A stretch of 64,000 nucleotides of DNA from CAZGCA01 sp964524145 (GCA_964524145.1 CAZGCA010000009.1:28506-92505), one strand, 5' to 3'. Shown: positions 1 through 9,783, counted from the first letter of the stretch. The notes: generated by a model not told the origin, from the sequence alone. Translations and numbers: made by a program.

Positions 1-3000
1 ACTCGAGCCGTTTTTCGAGCTCCTCGTTCTCCTCGATCGCCATGAGGTTGACGGGGCCCATCTTGGCGAGCCGCTCCCTGATCTGAGCGATCTCGGTGTC
101 GCGCTGCTCGTCGCTGTAGTCGTCCTCGCCGACCTGTTCGGCAGTGAGATCTCCGGGGGCCACGGAGTATTCGCGTTGCGCGTGTTCCTCGATTCGGGAT
201 ATGTGTTCTCGCTGCTGGCTGAGAACGAGTTCCACCTCGTGGTTGCGCGCCTGGAACTCCTGGTAGTTGGCCCGGACTTCCTTTAGCTCCTTCTCGCAGT
301 TCTCGACCGCCTCGACGAGCTGTTCCCGTTCGGCCTCGGTGTCGACCGCCGCCTTGCGTTCGGTCTCGCTCATCTCGATGAGATGTTTCGCTCGTTCGCC
401 GGCCTCCTTGATCTCCTCGCCGACATCGTGTTCGATAGAGCGCGACTGGTTCAGGTCCTTGTTGCGAGCGTCTATCTTTCGTCGAAACTCGTCCCGTTGT
501 ATCGTCAACCGTTTGGTTTCGGTCTCGTGATGGACGACGGACTGTTCGGCGGCAGAGATCGTGATCTTGATGTTGGTAGTCTCGGCCGAGAGGGTGTCGA
601 TATCCGAGCTGATACTCCGCGCCAACCGGGTTGCTTCGGCGAGGTTGCGTTCGAACGAGGCGGTCTTCTCGTCGAACTGTTGGATGTTCTCGCGAACCTC
701 GCCCCGGCGCGTTTCGAGCTCCGCCTTGCGGCGGCGAACCTCCTCGACCCGGGCGCGAAGCGACTCGAGATCCGTCGTGACCCGTTCGATCTCGGCGCGC
801 TTGCGGTCGGAGTCTTTGTTCATCCCGGCCAGCTCGATATCATCGTCGTGGAGCCGACGTTCGATCCCGCTGAGCTCGTCCTCGAGCGTGGCAAGCGACG
901 CGTTAAGGTCGTGCATCTTCTCGCGTCCGGCCTCGACCGTGCGTTCAAGCTCGGCAGTCTGTGCCTCAAGCCGCTCGATCTCAGTTGCTCTCCCGAGCAG
1001 GCCGCCCCCTTCTGCAGCCGTCCCGCCGCCCGATATGACGCCGTCGGCAGCGATCAGCTCTCCGTTGAGCGTTGCAAGATCGGGATGGTCCGGAAACTGT
1101 TCGACGATGCGGCACGCGTCTTCGAGCGTTCGCACGATGAGCGCGTTGCCGACCAACCGCTCCTTGATCCCCTGATACTGTTCATCCACCCGAATGCAGT
1201 CGGCGGCCGCGCACACCACTTCGTCGCGCTGTCTGATCGCCTCCTCCATGGCGGGCGGCTGTCTGCGGTTCAAGGTTTCCAATGGGAGGAACGAAGCACG
1301 CCCTTTCTTCTCGCTGCTGAGAAAGGCGATACAGCGTTGGGCCGTCTCACGTGTGTCAGTAACGACATGCTGGAGAGCGTTGCCAAGGAGCGCCTCAACG
1401 GCAGCCTCGTATTGCGTGTCGGTGGAAAGGATCTCAGCGACCGGCCCAAATACGCCTTCGCCGAGCGTTCCTTCCTTGCTGGCGAAGATGACGGCGCGAA
1501 CACCTTCGTAGTACCCTTCGAGCTTCTCCTTCAGGTCGTTCAGTGATTCGAGACGCGACCGCGCCGCGCTGAGCGATTCCTTGGTGTCGGCGACGGACCG
1601 TTCGGTTTCGGTAAGCTCGCCATCGAGCTTGTCCCTGTCGGCCTTCTTGTCCGCGTACGTTGACTGGCGCGCAGTGTGCTCTTCCTTCTCGGTTTCTATC
1701 CGCGAGAGAAGCCGTTCCATCTCCTGCCGCATCTCGTCGAGCGTCGTCGCAAGCGCGTTCTCATCACCGGCGTAGCGCACGGAATCTTTCTCGGCCTCTT
1801 CAAGCGCCGCGCCGAGCTTGTCTAGCTCGGCCCGCGCCGTCGCGCTGCTGCTGACGATATGCACGGACTCCGACCGAATCTGTTCGATCTGCTGTTCAAC
1901 GTCGCGCAGTTTCTGAACAGTGGCGGAAACCTCTTCCTCCTTTGCTTTGAGTATTCCTTTCTGGGCAGAGAGGTCGCGTTGGGCCTCGTCTTTCTTCTCC
2001 TGCTCGGCCCCAAGCTCGGATTCGGCGCTCGCCAGGTCCGCCTCCATCATCTTGATCTCTTCGACAGCACGTTCATCAACGCCGCGCATCGCGTTCAGTC
2101 TCTCCTTGAGAATTGAGACGCGCGACTCGGTCTTCTCGATGCGCGACGCGGTTTCGTGGACACGTTCTCTGGCCGCGACGAGCCGCTTGTCGCAGTCTAT
2201 GAGCGTAATGCCGAGCTCCTCGCGTGTTGCCTCCGACTTGGAGAGCTGTGCGGACAGCTCCTGCCACTTGTCGGAGATCTCAGTGTAGTTCCGCTCGAGT
2301 TTCGAAAGCTCGGTCGCCAGAGCGCTGTAACGGACAAACGCGCGGCGCAGCTCGAGCGTCTTCAACTGCTCCTGTCGCTCCTTGTACCGTCGTGCGGCAC
2401 CGACCTGTCGCCTGATCGATCGCAACTGTCGGCGCACCTCGTTAATGACGTCGTTGAGCCGCAACAGGTTGTTCTCGGCGAGTTCGAGCTTGCGTGTGGC
2501 AGCCGCTTTTCGGGATTTATACTTGAGTATTCCGGCGGCGGCATCGAACAGGTACCGCCGGTCTTCAGGTTTCGAGCTGAGCACGAGGTCTATCTGGCCC
2601 TGGCCGATCATCGAATACGCGTGCGCACCGAGACCGGTATCCATGAACAGTTCGGCAATATCGCGAAGGCGGCACGAGTTCTTGTTGAGCAGATATTCGC
2701 TCTCGCCGGACCTGTAGACGCGCCTCGAGACGATAACCTCGTTGTAATCGACGGGCAACCTGCCGGACGAGTTGTCCAGCACGAGAGAGACTTCGGCCAT
2801 GCCGAGCGGGTGACGTTCCTCGGAACCGTTGAATATGACGTCCTCCATGCGCGTGCTGCGGAGCGTCTTGGCGCTTTGCTCCCCGAGCACCCAACGGATG
2901 GCGTCTGCGATGTTGCTTTTGCCGCAACCGTTGGGCCCGACGATGCAGGTCATGCCTTCCTCGAGTTTCAGGTGGGTTTTTTCTGCAAACGACTTGAACC

Positions 3001-3028
3001 CGAACATGTCAAGCTTCTTGAAGATCAT
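1..3028 (-). CDS. smc: Chromosome segregation ATPase SMC (C-terminus outside window)
   Basis: SMC forms the ring-shaped condensin that organises and segregates the chromosome with ScpA/ScpB. The minus-strand reading from 3028 begins MIFKKLDMFGFKSF and has the N-terminal ATPase lobe with a Walker A motif GPNGCGKSN near residue 32 (Cys where Ser is common) and the QGQIDLVLSSKPEDRR stretch (the family Q-loop region) near residues 145-160. The long Glu/Arg/Lys/Gln-rich coiled-coil typical of the arm follows. About 1009 codons are present out of the usual ~1180, so the second arm end and the Walker B/signature lobe lie beyond base 1. The start is supported by a purine-rich GGAGAGAG site just upstream. 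It sits 41 bp downstream of ymdB, same strand. Several long antisense frames opposite it are coding-strand shadows. Confidence 0.95.
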   Translation of the reverse strand, partial: MIFKKLDMFGFKSFAEKTHLKLEEGMTCIVGPNGCGKSNIADAIRWVLGEQSAKTLRSTRMEDVIFNGSEERHPLGMAEVSLVLDNSSGRLPVDYNEVIVSRRVYRSGESEYLLNKNSCRLRDIAELFMDTGLGAHAYSMIGQGQIDLVLSSKPEDRRYLFDAAAGILKYKSRKAAATRKLELAENNLLRLNDVINEVRRQLRSIRRQVGAARRYKERQEQLKTLELRRAFVRYSALATELSKLERNYTEISDKWQELSAQLSKSEATREELGITLIDCDKRLVAARERVHETASRIEKTESRVSILKERLNAMRGVDERAVEEIKMMEADLASAESELGAEQEKKDEAQRDLSAQKGILKAKEEEVSATVQKLRDVEQQIEQIRSESVHIVSSSATARAELDKLGAALEEAEKDSVRYAGDENALATTLDEMRQEMERLLSRIETEKEEHTARQSTYADKKADRDKLDGELTETERSVADTKESLSAARSRLESLNDLKEKLEGYYEGVRAVIFASKEGTLGEGVFGPVAEILSTDTQYEAAVEALLGNALQHVVTDTRETAQRCIAFLSSEKKGRASFLPLETLNRRQPPAMEEAIRQRDEVVCAAADCIRVDEQYQGIKERLVGNALIVRTLEDACRIVEQFPDHPDLATLNGELIAADGVISGGGTAAEGGGLLGRATEIERLEAQTAELERTVEAGREKMHDLNASLATLEDELSGIERRLHDDDIELAGMNKDSDRKRAEIERVTTDLESLRARVEEVRRRKAELETRRGEVRENIQQFDEKTASFERNLAEATRLARSISSDIDTLSAETTNIKITISAAEQSVVHHETETKRLTIQRDEFRRKIDARNKDLNQSRSIEHDVGEEIKEAGERAKHLIEMSETERKAAVDTEAEREQLVEAVENCEKELKEVRANYQEFQARNHEVELVLSQQREHISRIEEHAQREYSVAPGDLTAEQVGEDDYSDEQRDTEIAQIRERLAKMGPVNLMAIEENEELEKRLE

Positions 3029-3069
3029 CGTCTCTCTCCGCGGTTTAGTTGCTGATTGCTGGTTGCCGG

Positions 3070-3882
3070 TTACGGCGGCGGAATATCCACTCCCAACTGT
3101 CCGGTTTCCGTAATGTTGTTGAGACGCACAATACTGCGAGCTTTGCCGGTGTCCTCATCGATATCGAAAAACACCCCGCAGATCGATGCAGCCGATTTGG
3201 CCACAGCAAAGCGGGTGGGAATCTGGCTTCGGAATCTCTCAACGATCTTTTCCACTTGCAGTCCGAGTATAGACTGTTGAGGCCCCGCCATCCCTGTGTC
3301 GGTGATATAGGCGGTGCCGCCGGGGAGTATCTGCTCGTCGGCAGTCTGGACGTGCGTATGAGTGCCGATAACCGCAGACACCTTGCCGTCGAGGAACCGC
3401 GCCATCGCGATCTTTTCGGATGTGGCTTCGGCATGGAAATCAACAACGATCATCCTGGTACGCGCGCTCATCTCGTCGACTTCGCGCTCGGCAGCAGCGA
3501 ACGGGCAGTCTATACACTGCATGAAGACGCGTCCCTGCAGGTTAATGATTCCGACGGGGCCGCGCTCGGTTTCGAAGACGGTGCTGCCGGTGCCGGGATT
3601 GCCCGGCGGGAAGTTGGACGGTCTAATCACGTTGGTCAGGTCGTTGATGGACTGGACCATTTCGCGCTTCTTCCAGACGTGGTTGCCCATCGTAACGACG
3701 TCCACGCCTGCTCCGGCGATCTCGTCGACAGTAGGAGGCGTTGCCCCTATACCGCCGGCGATGTTCTCCCCGTTGGCGACGGTCAGGTGCGGCAGGAGCA
3801 TCTCTTTGAGCTCGGGAAGCAGGCTCGCGAGAATCCTCCTGCCGGGACTGCCGACAACATCGCCTATGAAGAGGACTCTCAT
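3070..3882 (-). CDS. ymdB: YmdB/TIGR00282-family metallophosphoesterase
   Basis: A 270-residue protein of the YmdB family, cyclic-nucleotide phosphodiesterases with a calcineurin-like fold; in Bacillus YmdB acts with RNase Y in regulating biofilm and motility genes. Visible motifs are the N-terminal metal-binding GDVVGSPGRR, the ANGENIAGG block, TMGNHVWKKRE and the C-terminal GTHTHVQTADE, which together provide the two-metal site. It starts at ATG 3882 behind GAGGAGAGGACG and lies 36 bp after rny, in the conserved rny-ymdB gene pair. The assignment to the family is firm; the substrate is not determined by sequence alone. Confidence 0.93.
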   Translation of the reverse strand: MRVLFIGDVVGSPGRRILASLLPELKEMLLPHLTVANGENIAGGIGATPPTVDEIAGAGVDVVTMGNHVWKKREMVQSINDLTNVIRPSNFPPGNPGTGSTVFETERGPVGIINLQGRVFMQCIDCPFAAAEREVDEMSARTRMIVVDFHAEATSEKIAMARFLDGKVSAVIGTHTHVQTADEQILPGGTAYITDTGMAGPQQSILGLQVEKIVERFRSQIPTRFAVAKSAASICGVFFDIDEDTGKARSIVRLNNITETGQLGVDIPPP

Positions 3883-3918
3883 CGTCCTCTCCTCAGAAGA
3901 CGATCTCCAGCAATCTTG

Positions 3919-5505
3919 CTACTTGGCAAGCTCAACTACCCTCGTTTCTCGAATAACAGTTATCTTGATCTGGCCGGGATACTCGAGTTCGCTCTCGACC
4001 TTCTTGGTTATGTCCCGCGCGAGCAAGTACGCGTCGGCGTCGCTGACCTTCTCGGGCTCGACCATGATCCGTATTTCTCTGCCGGCCTGGATGGCGTACG
4101 CCTTGTCCACCCCTATGAACGAGTCGGCGATGTGTTCGAGTTTCTCGAGCCGCTTGACATACGTCTCAAGTGTTTCCCGCCTGGCACCGGGCCTGGCGGC
4201 CGAGACAGCGTCGGCTGCCTGGGTGAGCACGTCTATGACGCTGGTCGGCTGCGTCTCGTTGTGGTGGGCGGCAATCGCGTGGACGATCTCGTCGCTCTCG
4301 CCATACTTGCGGGCAAGTTCGGCGCCGATCCCCGCGTGCGAACCTTCCATCTCATGGTCCACTGCCTTACCGATATCGTGCAGGAAGGCCGCGCGTTTGG
4401 CGTGGCGTACGCTCACCCCGAGCTCGCCCGCCATGATGCCCGCGAGATGGGCCACCTCCATCGAGTGCTGGAGAACGTTCTGCCCATAGCTTGTCCTGAA
4501 CTTCAACCTTCCTATCAGCTTGACCTCTTCGGGATGAAGTCCCTGGATATCGGTGTCGAGAGCGGCCTGCTCCCCGGTTTCGCGAATCTCTACGTCCAGC
4601 TCCTCACGAACCTTCTCCACCACTTCCTCTATCCGGGCAGGATGAATCCTTCCGTCGGTGATCAGCCGTGCGAGGGTGCGTCGAGCAACCTCGCGGCGAA
4701 CCGGTTCGTATCCCGACAATATCACCGCTTCGGGTGTGTCGTCCACGATGATATCGATACCGGTCGCGTTTTCGAGCGCTCGTATGTTGCGTCCCTCCCG
4801 GCCTATTATCCTGCCCTTCATCTCGTCGTTGGGCAGCGAGACCACGGACACCGTTGACTCGACAACGTGTTCGGACGCACAGCGCTGGATGGCCTGACTG
4901 AGTATCCATTGCCCCTTCTTCTCGGAGTTCTCTCTCAGCTCTTCCTCGATCCGTTTGAGCTTGAGAGCGGACTCTCGTCGCGCATCGGCCTCAAGCTGCG
5001 CGAACAGTATCTTTTTCGCTTCGGAAATCGTAAGGCCGGAGATCTCCTGAAGCCGTCTCTTCTCCTCGTCAAGGACGGATTCCAACCGCTCGTTCTTCTG
5101 GCGAACGCTTCTCTCTCTGGCAACGATGCTCCTCTCGCGGTTCGCTATGTCGTTCTCCTTCTTATCGAGCAGGTCAACCTTCTTGTCAAGGTTCTCCTCT
5201 TTCTGCAACAGACGGCGCTCCATGCCACTGATCTCTTGTCTCTTCTCACGCGTTTCTCGTTCGACCTCTTGTCTCAAAGCGTAGAGCTCGTCCTTGGCTT
5301 CCAGTCGCGCCTCTTTGCGGATCGTTGCGGCATCCCTGCGTGCTTCTGCGAGCAGTTTCTCAGCCTCCTTACCGGCAGATTTGAGTTTCCGTTCAGCGAT
5401 AACCTTGCGACCCAGAAAGCCAACGAGAATGGCGAGAACAACGGCTGCAGCAGTGTAGAGCACGCCCATCTGCATGTTCACAATACCGCTTAGTGCATCT
5501 GGCAT
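3919..5505 (-). CDS. rny: Ribonuclease Y
   Basis: RNase Y is a membrane-anchored endoribonuclease that initiates mRNA decay. The 528-residue product (family ~520) has an N-terminal transmembrane segment (about residues 14-32), a long charged coiled coil (about 35-205), a KH RNA-binding domain (KGRIIGREGRNIRALE, about residue 228), and an HD hydrolase domain whose metal-binding HDIGK motif lies near residue 370. An AAGGAG sequence lies 13 nt before ATG 5505; ATGs ten and twelve codons further in are alternatives. A strong minus-strand promoter 400 bp upstream and a structured leader (separate entries) suggest post-transcriptional control. ymdB follows at 36 bp. Confidence 0.96.
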   Translation of the reverse strand: MPDALSGIVNMQMGVLYTAAAVVLAILVGFLGRKVIAERKLKSAGKEAEKLLAEARRDAATIRKEARLEAKDELYALRQEVERETREKRQEISGMERRLLQKEENLDKKVDLLDKKENDIANRERSIVARERSVRQKNERLESVLDEEKRRLQEISGLTISEAKKILFAQLEADARRESALKLKRIEEELRENSEKKGQWILSQAIQRCASEHVVESTVSVVSLPNDEMKGRIIGREGRNIRALENATGIDIIVDDTPEAVILSGYEPVRREVARRTLARLITDGRIHPARIEEVVEKVREELDVEIRETGEQAALDTDIQGLHPEEVKLIGRLKFRTSYGQNVLQHSMEVAHLAGIMAGELGVSVRHAKRAAFLHDIGKAVDHEMEGSHAGIGAELARKYGESDEIVHAIAAHHNETQPTSVIDVLTQAADAVSAARPGARRETLETYVKRLEKLEHIADSFIGVDKAYAIQAGREIRIMVEPEKVSDADAYLLARDITKKVESELEYPGQIKITVIRETRVVELAK

Positions 5506-5587
5506 AGCTACAGTCCCACTCCTTCTTTTCGATCCGTTCTCCCGTAGAGTCCGGACCAGTTATGATGCAATACACCATTCAGGTACA

Positions 5588-5745
5588 GGTTGTGTGTCGC
5601 GCCCTGAGACCTATCGCCTATTGTCCCGACTCGTGGGGCACGGTCCTCGGGCGGATCGCAGTCGGGCGCGCTTCAACAGGCTTGTAGGCAAGTGGATAGG
5701 ATGGTTCCTGCCCTGGACAGTTCTCTTCTTCCAGGGATGACAACC
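5588..5745 (-). ncRNA. Structured RNA candidate upstream of rny (6S-like shape, unproven)
   Basis: About 158 nt closed by GGTTGT/ACAACC (5740-5745 with 5588-5593 on the minus strand). Inside are a 7-bp hairpin CCCTGGA/TCCAGGG and a rod: CCTATC/GATAGG, GCCTA/TAGGC, then a large asymmetric bubble, CCCGACT/AGTCGGG and a CGTG/CACG tip. A rod with one large bubble resembles 6S RNA, and 6S lies near zapA/rny-type loci in some bacteria, but no sequence signature settles the family. It could instead be a cis-acting rny leader. Because the stems are symmetric, the plus strand could fold the same way. Confidence 0.35.
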
Positions 5746-5778
5746 GTTCGGATTGGCCTATTCACAAAGGTTCGTAGT

Positions 5779-5844
5779 ACAAAAATATCTCCGGGGATGA
5801 CCACGCGTGTCAATGTGCTACGTCGCATATCATCTCTCCGGAGA
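5779..5844 (-). terminator. Stem-loop with U tract (possible small-RNA terminator or rny attenuator)
   Basis: On the minus strand TCTCCGG (5838-5844) pairs with CCGGAGA (5788-5794). A 1-nt/3-nt internal loop is followed by a further 5 bp (GATGA/TCATC), and the 3' arm is followed by TATTTTTG. The loop is long (~29 nt) for a classical terminator. Together with the promoter at 5905-5934 it would define a ~115-nt transcript beginning with a second hairpin (GTCGC/GCGAC). Termination is inferred only. Confidence 0.4.
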
Positions 5845-5904
5845 AGAACTTAATTGCCTCGTTGCTCTATGTAAACGTCGCCTCTCGCGACTGCGATCAC
5901 CATT

Positions 5905-5934
5905 ATTATAAAGCTCGAAGGCATGCTAAGTCAA
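5905..5934 (-). promoter_or_regulatory. Sigma-70-type promoter upstream of rny leader
   Basis: On the minus strand TTGACT (5929-5934) and a perfect TATAAT (5905-5910) are separated by 18 bp. The predicted start site is near 5897. It would give a transcript of about 390 nt ahead of the rny start codon. No ORF with a convincing start lies between, so the promoter serves either rny, a small RNA, or both. Confidence 0.75.
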
Positions 5935-6139
5935 GAAAAATCTGCAGCCTTGGGGAGGCCGGTCGGGGGTTCGAGATGATCGTGTGCAACCTATCTAGTG
6001 ACTGTGGCTTACGCAGAGAGACCCCCCGGAAACCGTCTCCCCGGGTTGACCAGCACCGGCAGGCTTTGATAGACTGCGGATGAAAAGCTTCGATTCGAGT
6101 AGGGGCGCAAGGCGAGGGAAACCGATAGAAGGTGAAACG

Positions 6140-7138
6140 GTGCGTGAACCGGTGGTTTGCGTGATTGTGTTGAACTGGAACGGCAAAGAGCTGCTCCGGG
6201 AGTGCCTCGACTCGTTGCAGCGGACAGCGTATGAGGCTATGACCGTTGTGGTGGTTGATAACGGCAGTTCGGACGGTTCGGCGGATATGGTGAGGAGCCA
6301 GTTTCCGGAGGTGGAGCTGATCGAGAATCCGACGAATATCGGGTTTTGCCGCGGCAACAACGCCGGGCTCCGGTATGCGCTCGACCGTGGGGCGGCCTAC
6401 TGCGTGTTGCTCAACAACGACGTCACCGTTCGGGCGACCTGGCTGGACGAGCTCGTGGCCGCGGCGGAAGAGAATGAGCGGGTTGGCGCGCTGTCGCCCA
6501 AGATGTTGATGGCGGACTCGGAGAGAACATTGAATTCGGCGGGGTTGTGTTGTTCGATAATCGGCTGTGTGTGGGACCGTGGTTTCGGCGAGCCGGACGG
6601 TCCGGAGTGGGACACACCGGCTGAAGTGCTTGGCGTTTCAGGAGGTGCGTTCTTCGTCCGGTCGAGCGCGCTACGCGAGGTGGGCCTGCTGCCGAACTTC
6701 GACATCTACCTCGAGGACGCGGACCTGTCGATGCGGATATGGAACGCGGGCTATACAATCAGGTATGTGCCCGCATCGGTTGTTCTGCACAAGTATTCGG
6801 CAACGATGGGCTCGACCGGAAACCGTCGTCGCAAGTACTACCTTAACGCACGCAACAGGCTGAGGCTTGTCCTGCGCAACTTTCCGTTGAGCAAGGCGCA
6901 CAAGCTAGTTCCACACCTCGTCTTCTGCGAGCTGAAAGCGTTGGGAAGTTCTTTGAAGAGTGGAGAGTTTTGGAAGACGGTTGCGGAGCTGCAGGCGATC
7001 CTCGCGTCGGTCGGCTACATCTTCGCGGCGGCGGTTGTACGAGCGCGCAGGATGGCACGCGGTCAGGGCCGCTGCTTGTTCTGGCACCTTATTCGCGAGG
7101 ACGTCGGTTTCTTCCCCGGCGCAGGCGAGGTGAGATGA
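6140..7138 (+). CDS. Family 2 glycosyltransferase
   Basis: A GT-A fold inverting glycosyltransferase of the rhamnosyltransferase/WbbL-like type, which transfers sugars from nucleotide-sugar donors to cell-surface polysaccharide. The N-terminus has VIVLNWNGKELL, followed by VVVDNGSSDGS, the DxD-equivalent LLNNDV, and the acceptor-side EDADLSMR. I chose GTG 6140 because a GAAGGTG site lies just before it and the conserved domain begins four residues later; ATG 6080 in frame would add 20 residues with no visible ribosome site. The stop overlaps the start of the next gene (ATGA), so the two are translationally coupled. The C-terminal ~90 residues are hydrophobic/basic and may be membrane-associated. 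Confidence 0.88.
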   Translation: MREPVVCVIVLNWNGKELLRECLDSLQRTAYEAMTVVVVDNGSSDGSADMVRSQFPEVELIENPTNIGFCRGNNAGLRYALDRGAAYCVLLNNDVTVRATWLDELVAAAEENERVGALSPKMLMADSERTLNSAGLCCSIIGCVWDRGFGEPDGPEWDTPAEVLGVSGGAFFVRSSALREVGLLPNFDIYLEDADLSMRIWNAGYTIRYVPASVVLHKYSATMGSTGNRRRKYYLNARNRLRLVLRNFPLSKAHKLVPHLVFCELKALGSSLKSGEFWKTVAELQAILASVGYIFAAAVVRARRMARGQGRCLFWHLIREDVGFFPGAGEVR

Positions 7139-8985
7139 AGGTTCTCTTGACAAACCCGCCGTGGGTAGACGAGGAGCGGATCGGGTTTCGGTCGAACGTA
7201 CGCTGGCCGTTCACGATATCCAAGGCGGATTTCAAACGAGGCGGTAGCGCAGCGTACCACTTCCCGATATACCAGGCATACGCTATCGCTGTGCTCGAAG
7301 AGGCAGGGTTTGAAGCCGCCGCGATAGACTGCGCCGTTTCGGGCATCGGTCTGGACAAGTTCACAGCGCAGGTGGCAGCCGAAGCGCCCGACTTGGTGGT
7401 GGTCGAGGTTTCGACACCGTCGATACACACCGATCTGCGGACCATCGAACGCCTCAAATCGGAGCTTGGCAAACCTGTTGCCCTCATCGGCACGCACTCG
7501 ACGGTCTACCATCGCGAGATGCTCGAGGCGCACGAATCGATAGATTTCGTGCTGCGCGGCGAATACGAGATAACGCTTTGCGAACTGGCGAGAACCGTCG
7601 AGTATGGAGGGGACGTCTCCGCCCTGGCCGGGGTGACCTTCCGGAAGCACAGACATGTGGTGGCGAATGCCGATCGGCGCTACCTCCAGAAGCTCGACAC
7701 CCTCCCGTTTCCCGCCCGGGACCATTTCGAGTGGAGAAAATACCACGAGCCTACGTACCACCGGCTGCCGTGGATAACGATGATATCCAGCCGGGGCTGC
7801 CCGTTCAAGTGTACGTTCTGCTCGTGGCCGCAGGTGATGTACGGACACGATTACCGCGTGCGCAGCCCGCAGAACGTCGTCGACGAGATGGAGTACTGCA
7901 AGGAGAAATACAAGCCCGGCGAGGTGTTCTTCGACGACGACACGTTCACCATCGGGCGGAAACGGGTCGAGGCCATCTGCGACGAGATGCTGGCCCGCCG
8001 GCTCGATATGGTCTGGACGTGTATGGGCCGCGTGGACAACGTCGACCGGGCGTTGCTCGATAGGATGTACGGGGCGGGATGCCGCAAGATAAAGTTCGGC
8101 GTCGAGACAGGGTCGCCGGCGATTATCGAGAACATCAGGAAGAAGATCGATCTCGGTCGCGTGCGGGAGGTCTTTGCGGAGGCCAAGGAGGCCGGGCTCG
8201 AAGTCCACGGCACGTTCATGATAGGGTTGCCGGGCGAGACGCGCGATACGGTTCGTGAAACGATCGAGCTGGCGTGTTCGTTGGATCAGGACTCGATCCA
8301 GTTCAGCATAGCGACGCCGTTTCCCGGGACCGAGTTTTTCGCCCAATGCCGGCAGAACAACTGGCTCGTCACGACGGACTGGAGCAACTACGACGGCAAT
8401 TTCGGGTCGGTCGTGAGCTATCCCGGCCTGTCGAAATCGGAGATCGAAGAGCTGCTCTACTTCGCGACGATGGAGTTCGAGCGGCGCAAACACCGCGAGA
8501 AACACGTCGGCCGGTTCGTCACCGAGGCGAAACGCGGCGGGATGCGTGGGGCCCTGGTAAAAACGAGCGAGTACTTGCGCGTGAGGGGAGGGCGCGCGTT
8601 GCACAGGCTCGGCCGGGCGGGACGGGTTGCAGGCGGGGTGCGGCTCGGCACAGGCTGGTACGAGTACGACAGCGAACGTGGCGGCATCCCGATGAGCAGC
8701 ACGGCGACGGTGCTCCTGCCTGATACGCTGACGCGGGAAGCCCAGCTCGTGCTCGAGGCAAAGTCCGCCGTCGCAGACAGGCCTCAGACCGTCGAAGTGT
8801 TTGCAGGCGGCGGGAGTCTCGGGAAGGCGGAACTGTCGCAAAAGTGGCAAACGGTCTCTTTTCCGGTCCGAACGGACCTTGGGTCGGAGATAACTCTTCA
8901 CGCAGCAGAGACAATCCCGTACCGTGCCGGCAAATGGCGGTTTCACTACTCGATCATCGTCAAGGAGATCGGTCTGGTGTCATAG
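7135..8985 (+). CDS. B12-binding-domain radical SAM protein
   Basis: 616 residues. An N-terminal cobalamin-binding-like Rossmann domain begins KVLLTNPPW (residues ~1-150). A radical SAM core follows with RGCPFKCTFCSWPQ (CX3CX2C near residue 223), the FFDDDTFT strand, GVETGSP and GTFMIGLPGET. After ~residue 430 comes a region ending in a ~100-residue beta-rich segment without an obvious family. Proteins of this class carry out methylations or rearrangements on lipids, hopanoids or cofactors; the substrate cannot be read here. The start at ATG 7135 overlaps the upstream glycosyltransferase stop, suggesting a joint role in an envelope lipid or glycan. A longer in-frame upstream extension exists but lacks family similarity. 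Confidence 0.88.
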   Translation: MKVLLTNPPWVDEERIGFRSNVRWPFTISKADFKRGGSAAYHFPIYQAYAIAVLEEAGFEAAAIDCAVSGIGLDKFTAQVAAEAPDLVVVEVSTPSIHTDLRTIERLKSELGKPVALIGTHSTVYHREMLEAHESIDFVLRGEYEITLCELARTVEYGGDVSALAGVTFRKHRHVVANADRRYLQKLDTLPFPARDHFEWRKYHEPTYHRLPWITMISSRGCPFKCTFCSWPQVMYGHDYRVRSPQNVVDEMEYCKEKYKPGEVFFDDDTFTIGRKRVEAICDEMLARRLDMVWTCMGRVDNVDRALLDRMYGAGCRKIKFGVETGSPAIIENIRKKIDLGRVREVFAEAKEAGLEVHGTFMIGLPGETRDTVRETIELACSLDQDSIQFSIATPFPGTEFFAQCRQNNWLVTTDWSNYDGNFGSVVSYPGLSKSEIEELLYFATMEFERRKHREKHVGRFVTEAKRGGMRGALVKTSEYLRVRGGRALHRLGRAGRVAGGVRLGTGWYEYDSERGGIPMSSTATVLLPDTLTREAQLVLEAKSAVADRPQTVEVFAGGGSLGKAELSQKWQTVSFPVRTDLGSEITLHAAETIPYRAGKWRFHYSIIVKEIGLVS

Positions 8986-9352
8986 GCTGTGCCTGTGGCG
9001 GAGCGCTTGACAGTAAGGGCACGGCGCGCCGTGCCGCTACGACAACCACGGCCGGAGAATCCCGAAGGGACGACTGACAATAGCCCAGGAATTCATTCCT
9101 GGGATTCATGCATCCCAAAACGAATCAAGCCCCGGAGGAACGACTGAACCTGGTGGCGGGTGTGCATTATTTCAACTGTCCCTACGGGACTGTCTTCTTA
9201 TTAATCGGCGTCAAAGGATCCCACCGATCAATCGGTGGGCTATTTTCGGCTGTCCCTCCGGGACTACGGCAAAGGAAACGGATGTCACGTGGACAGTCCT
9301 GCAACCACCTGACCCTGCTGTTCCGCGTTATTCGTGAAATGACCTCCCCCAC

Positions 9353-9461
9353 CGTCGTTGCGAGGAGGGAGCGTGCGAGCGACGTGGCAATCTCGCTGGG
9401 CTCAAGGTGTCTACCGGCACTGAGATCGCCACGCCCCGCTGGAGCGGGGCTCGCGATGACG
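9353..9461. repeat. Long inverted repeat of the CGTCATTGCGAG type
   Basis: The ends CGTCGTTGCGAG and CTCGCGATGACG are near-complementary. Nested inside them GGCAATCTC pairs with GAGATCGCC. This outer/inner arrangement matches a widespread class of bacterial intergenic palindromes that begin CGTCATTGCGAG and contain GCAATCTC. The palindrome could be transcribed as a long hairpin. No gene is interrupted. Confidence 0.6.
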
Positions 9462-9783
9462 GGAGCCTCGTTCCGCAGGTTACACCTGCGGCTATTCAAA
9501 TCGCTTCCTTTCAGGGAACCCGAAAACGCCGCACCGAGCCGTTGCCATTACCGCGGGTGTATGAGCACGGGGGTGCCTCCGGCCCTTCGGGGCGGGCACG
9601 ACTGTTGTGTTCGGTCCTGGGGTTTCGCTTCGCTCCACCCCAGGCTACATGCCTTCGCCCCGAACGGGGCTGAAGCCTCCTCAGGAGGCGACGGAATATA
9701 GCCCCGGGTGACGACGCAGGAGGAATCCGGGGTAGCAGGCGCCCACCGAGTCAAGCCCCCGAACGGGGGCGACGGAACCGAGA

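Noticed and set aside
5588..5745. RNase P RNA, tmRNA or SRP RNA
   Set aside because: None of the conserved core motifs of these RNAs is present in either orientation; only a structured-RNA call is kept.
7063..8946. 627-codon antisense frame opposite the radical SAM gene
   Set aside because: Shadow frame; the sense strand carries CX3CX2C and the full fold.
9108..9701. 197-codon plus-strand open frame
   Set aside because: It spans palindromic repeats, has no family similarity and no ribosome site; the repeats account for its openness.
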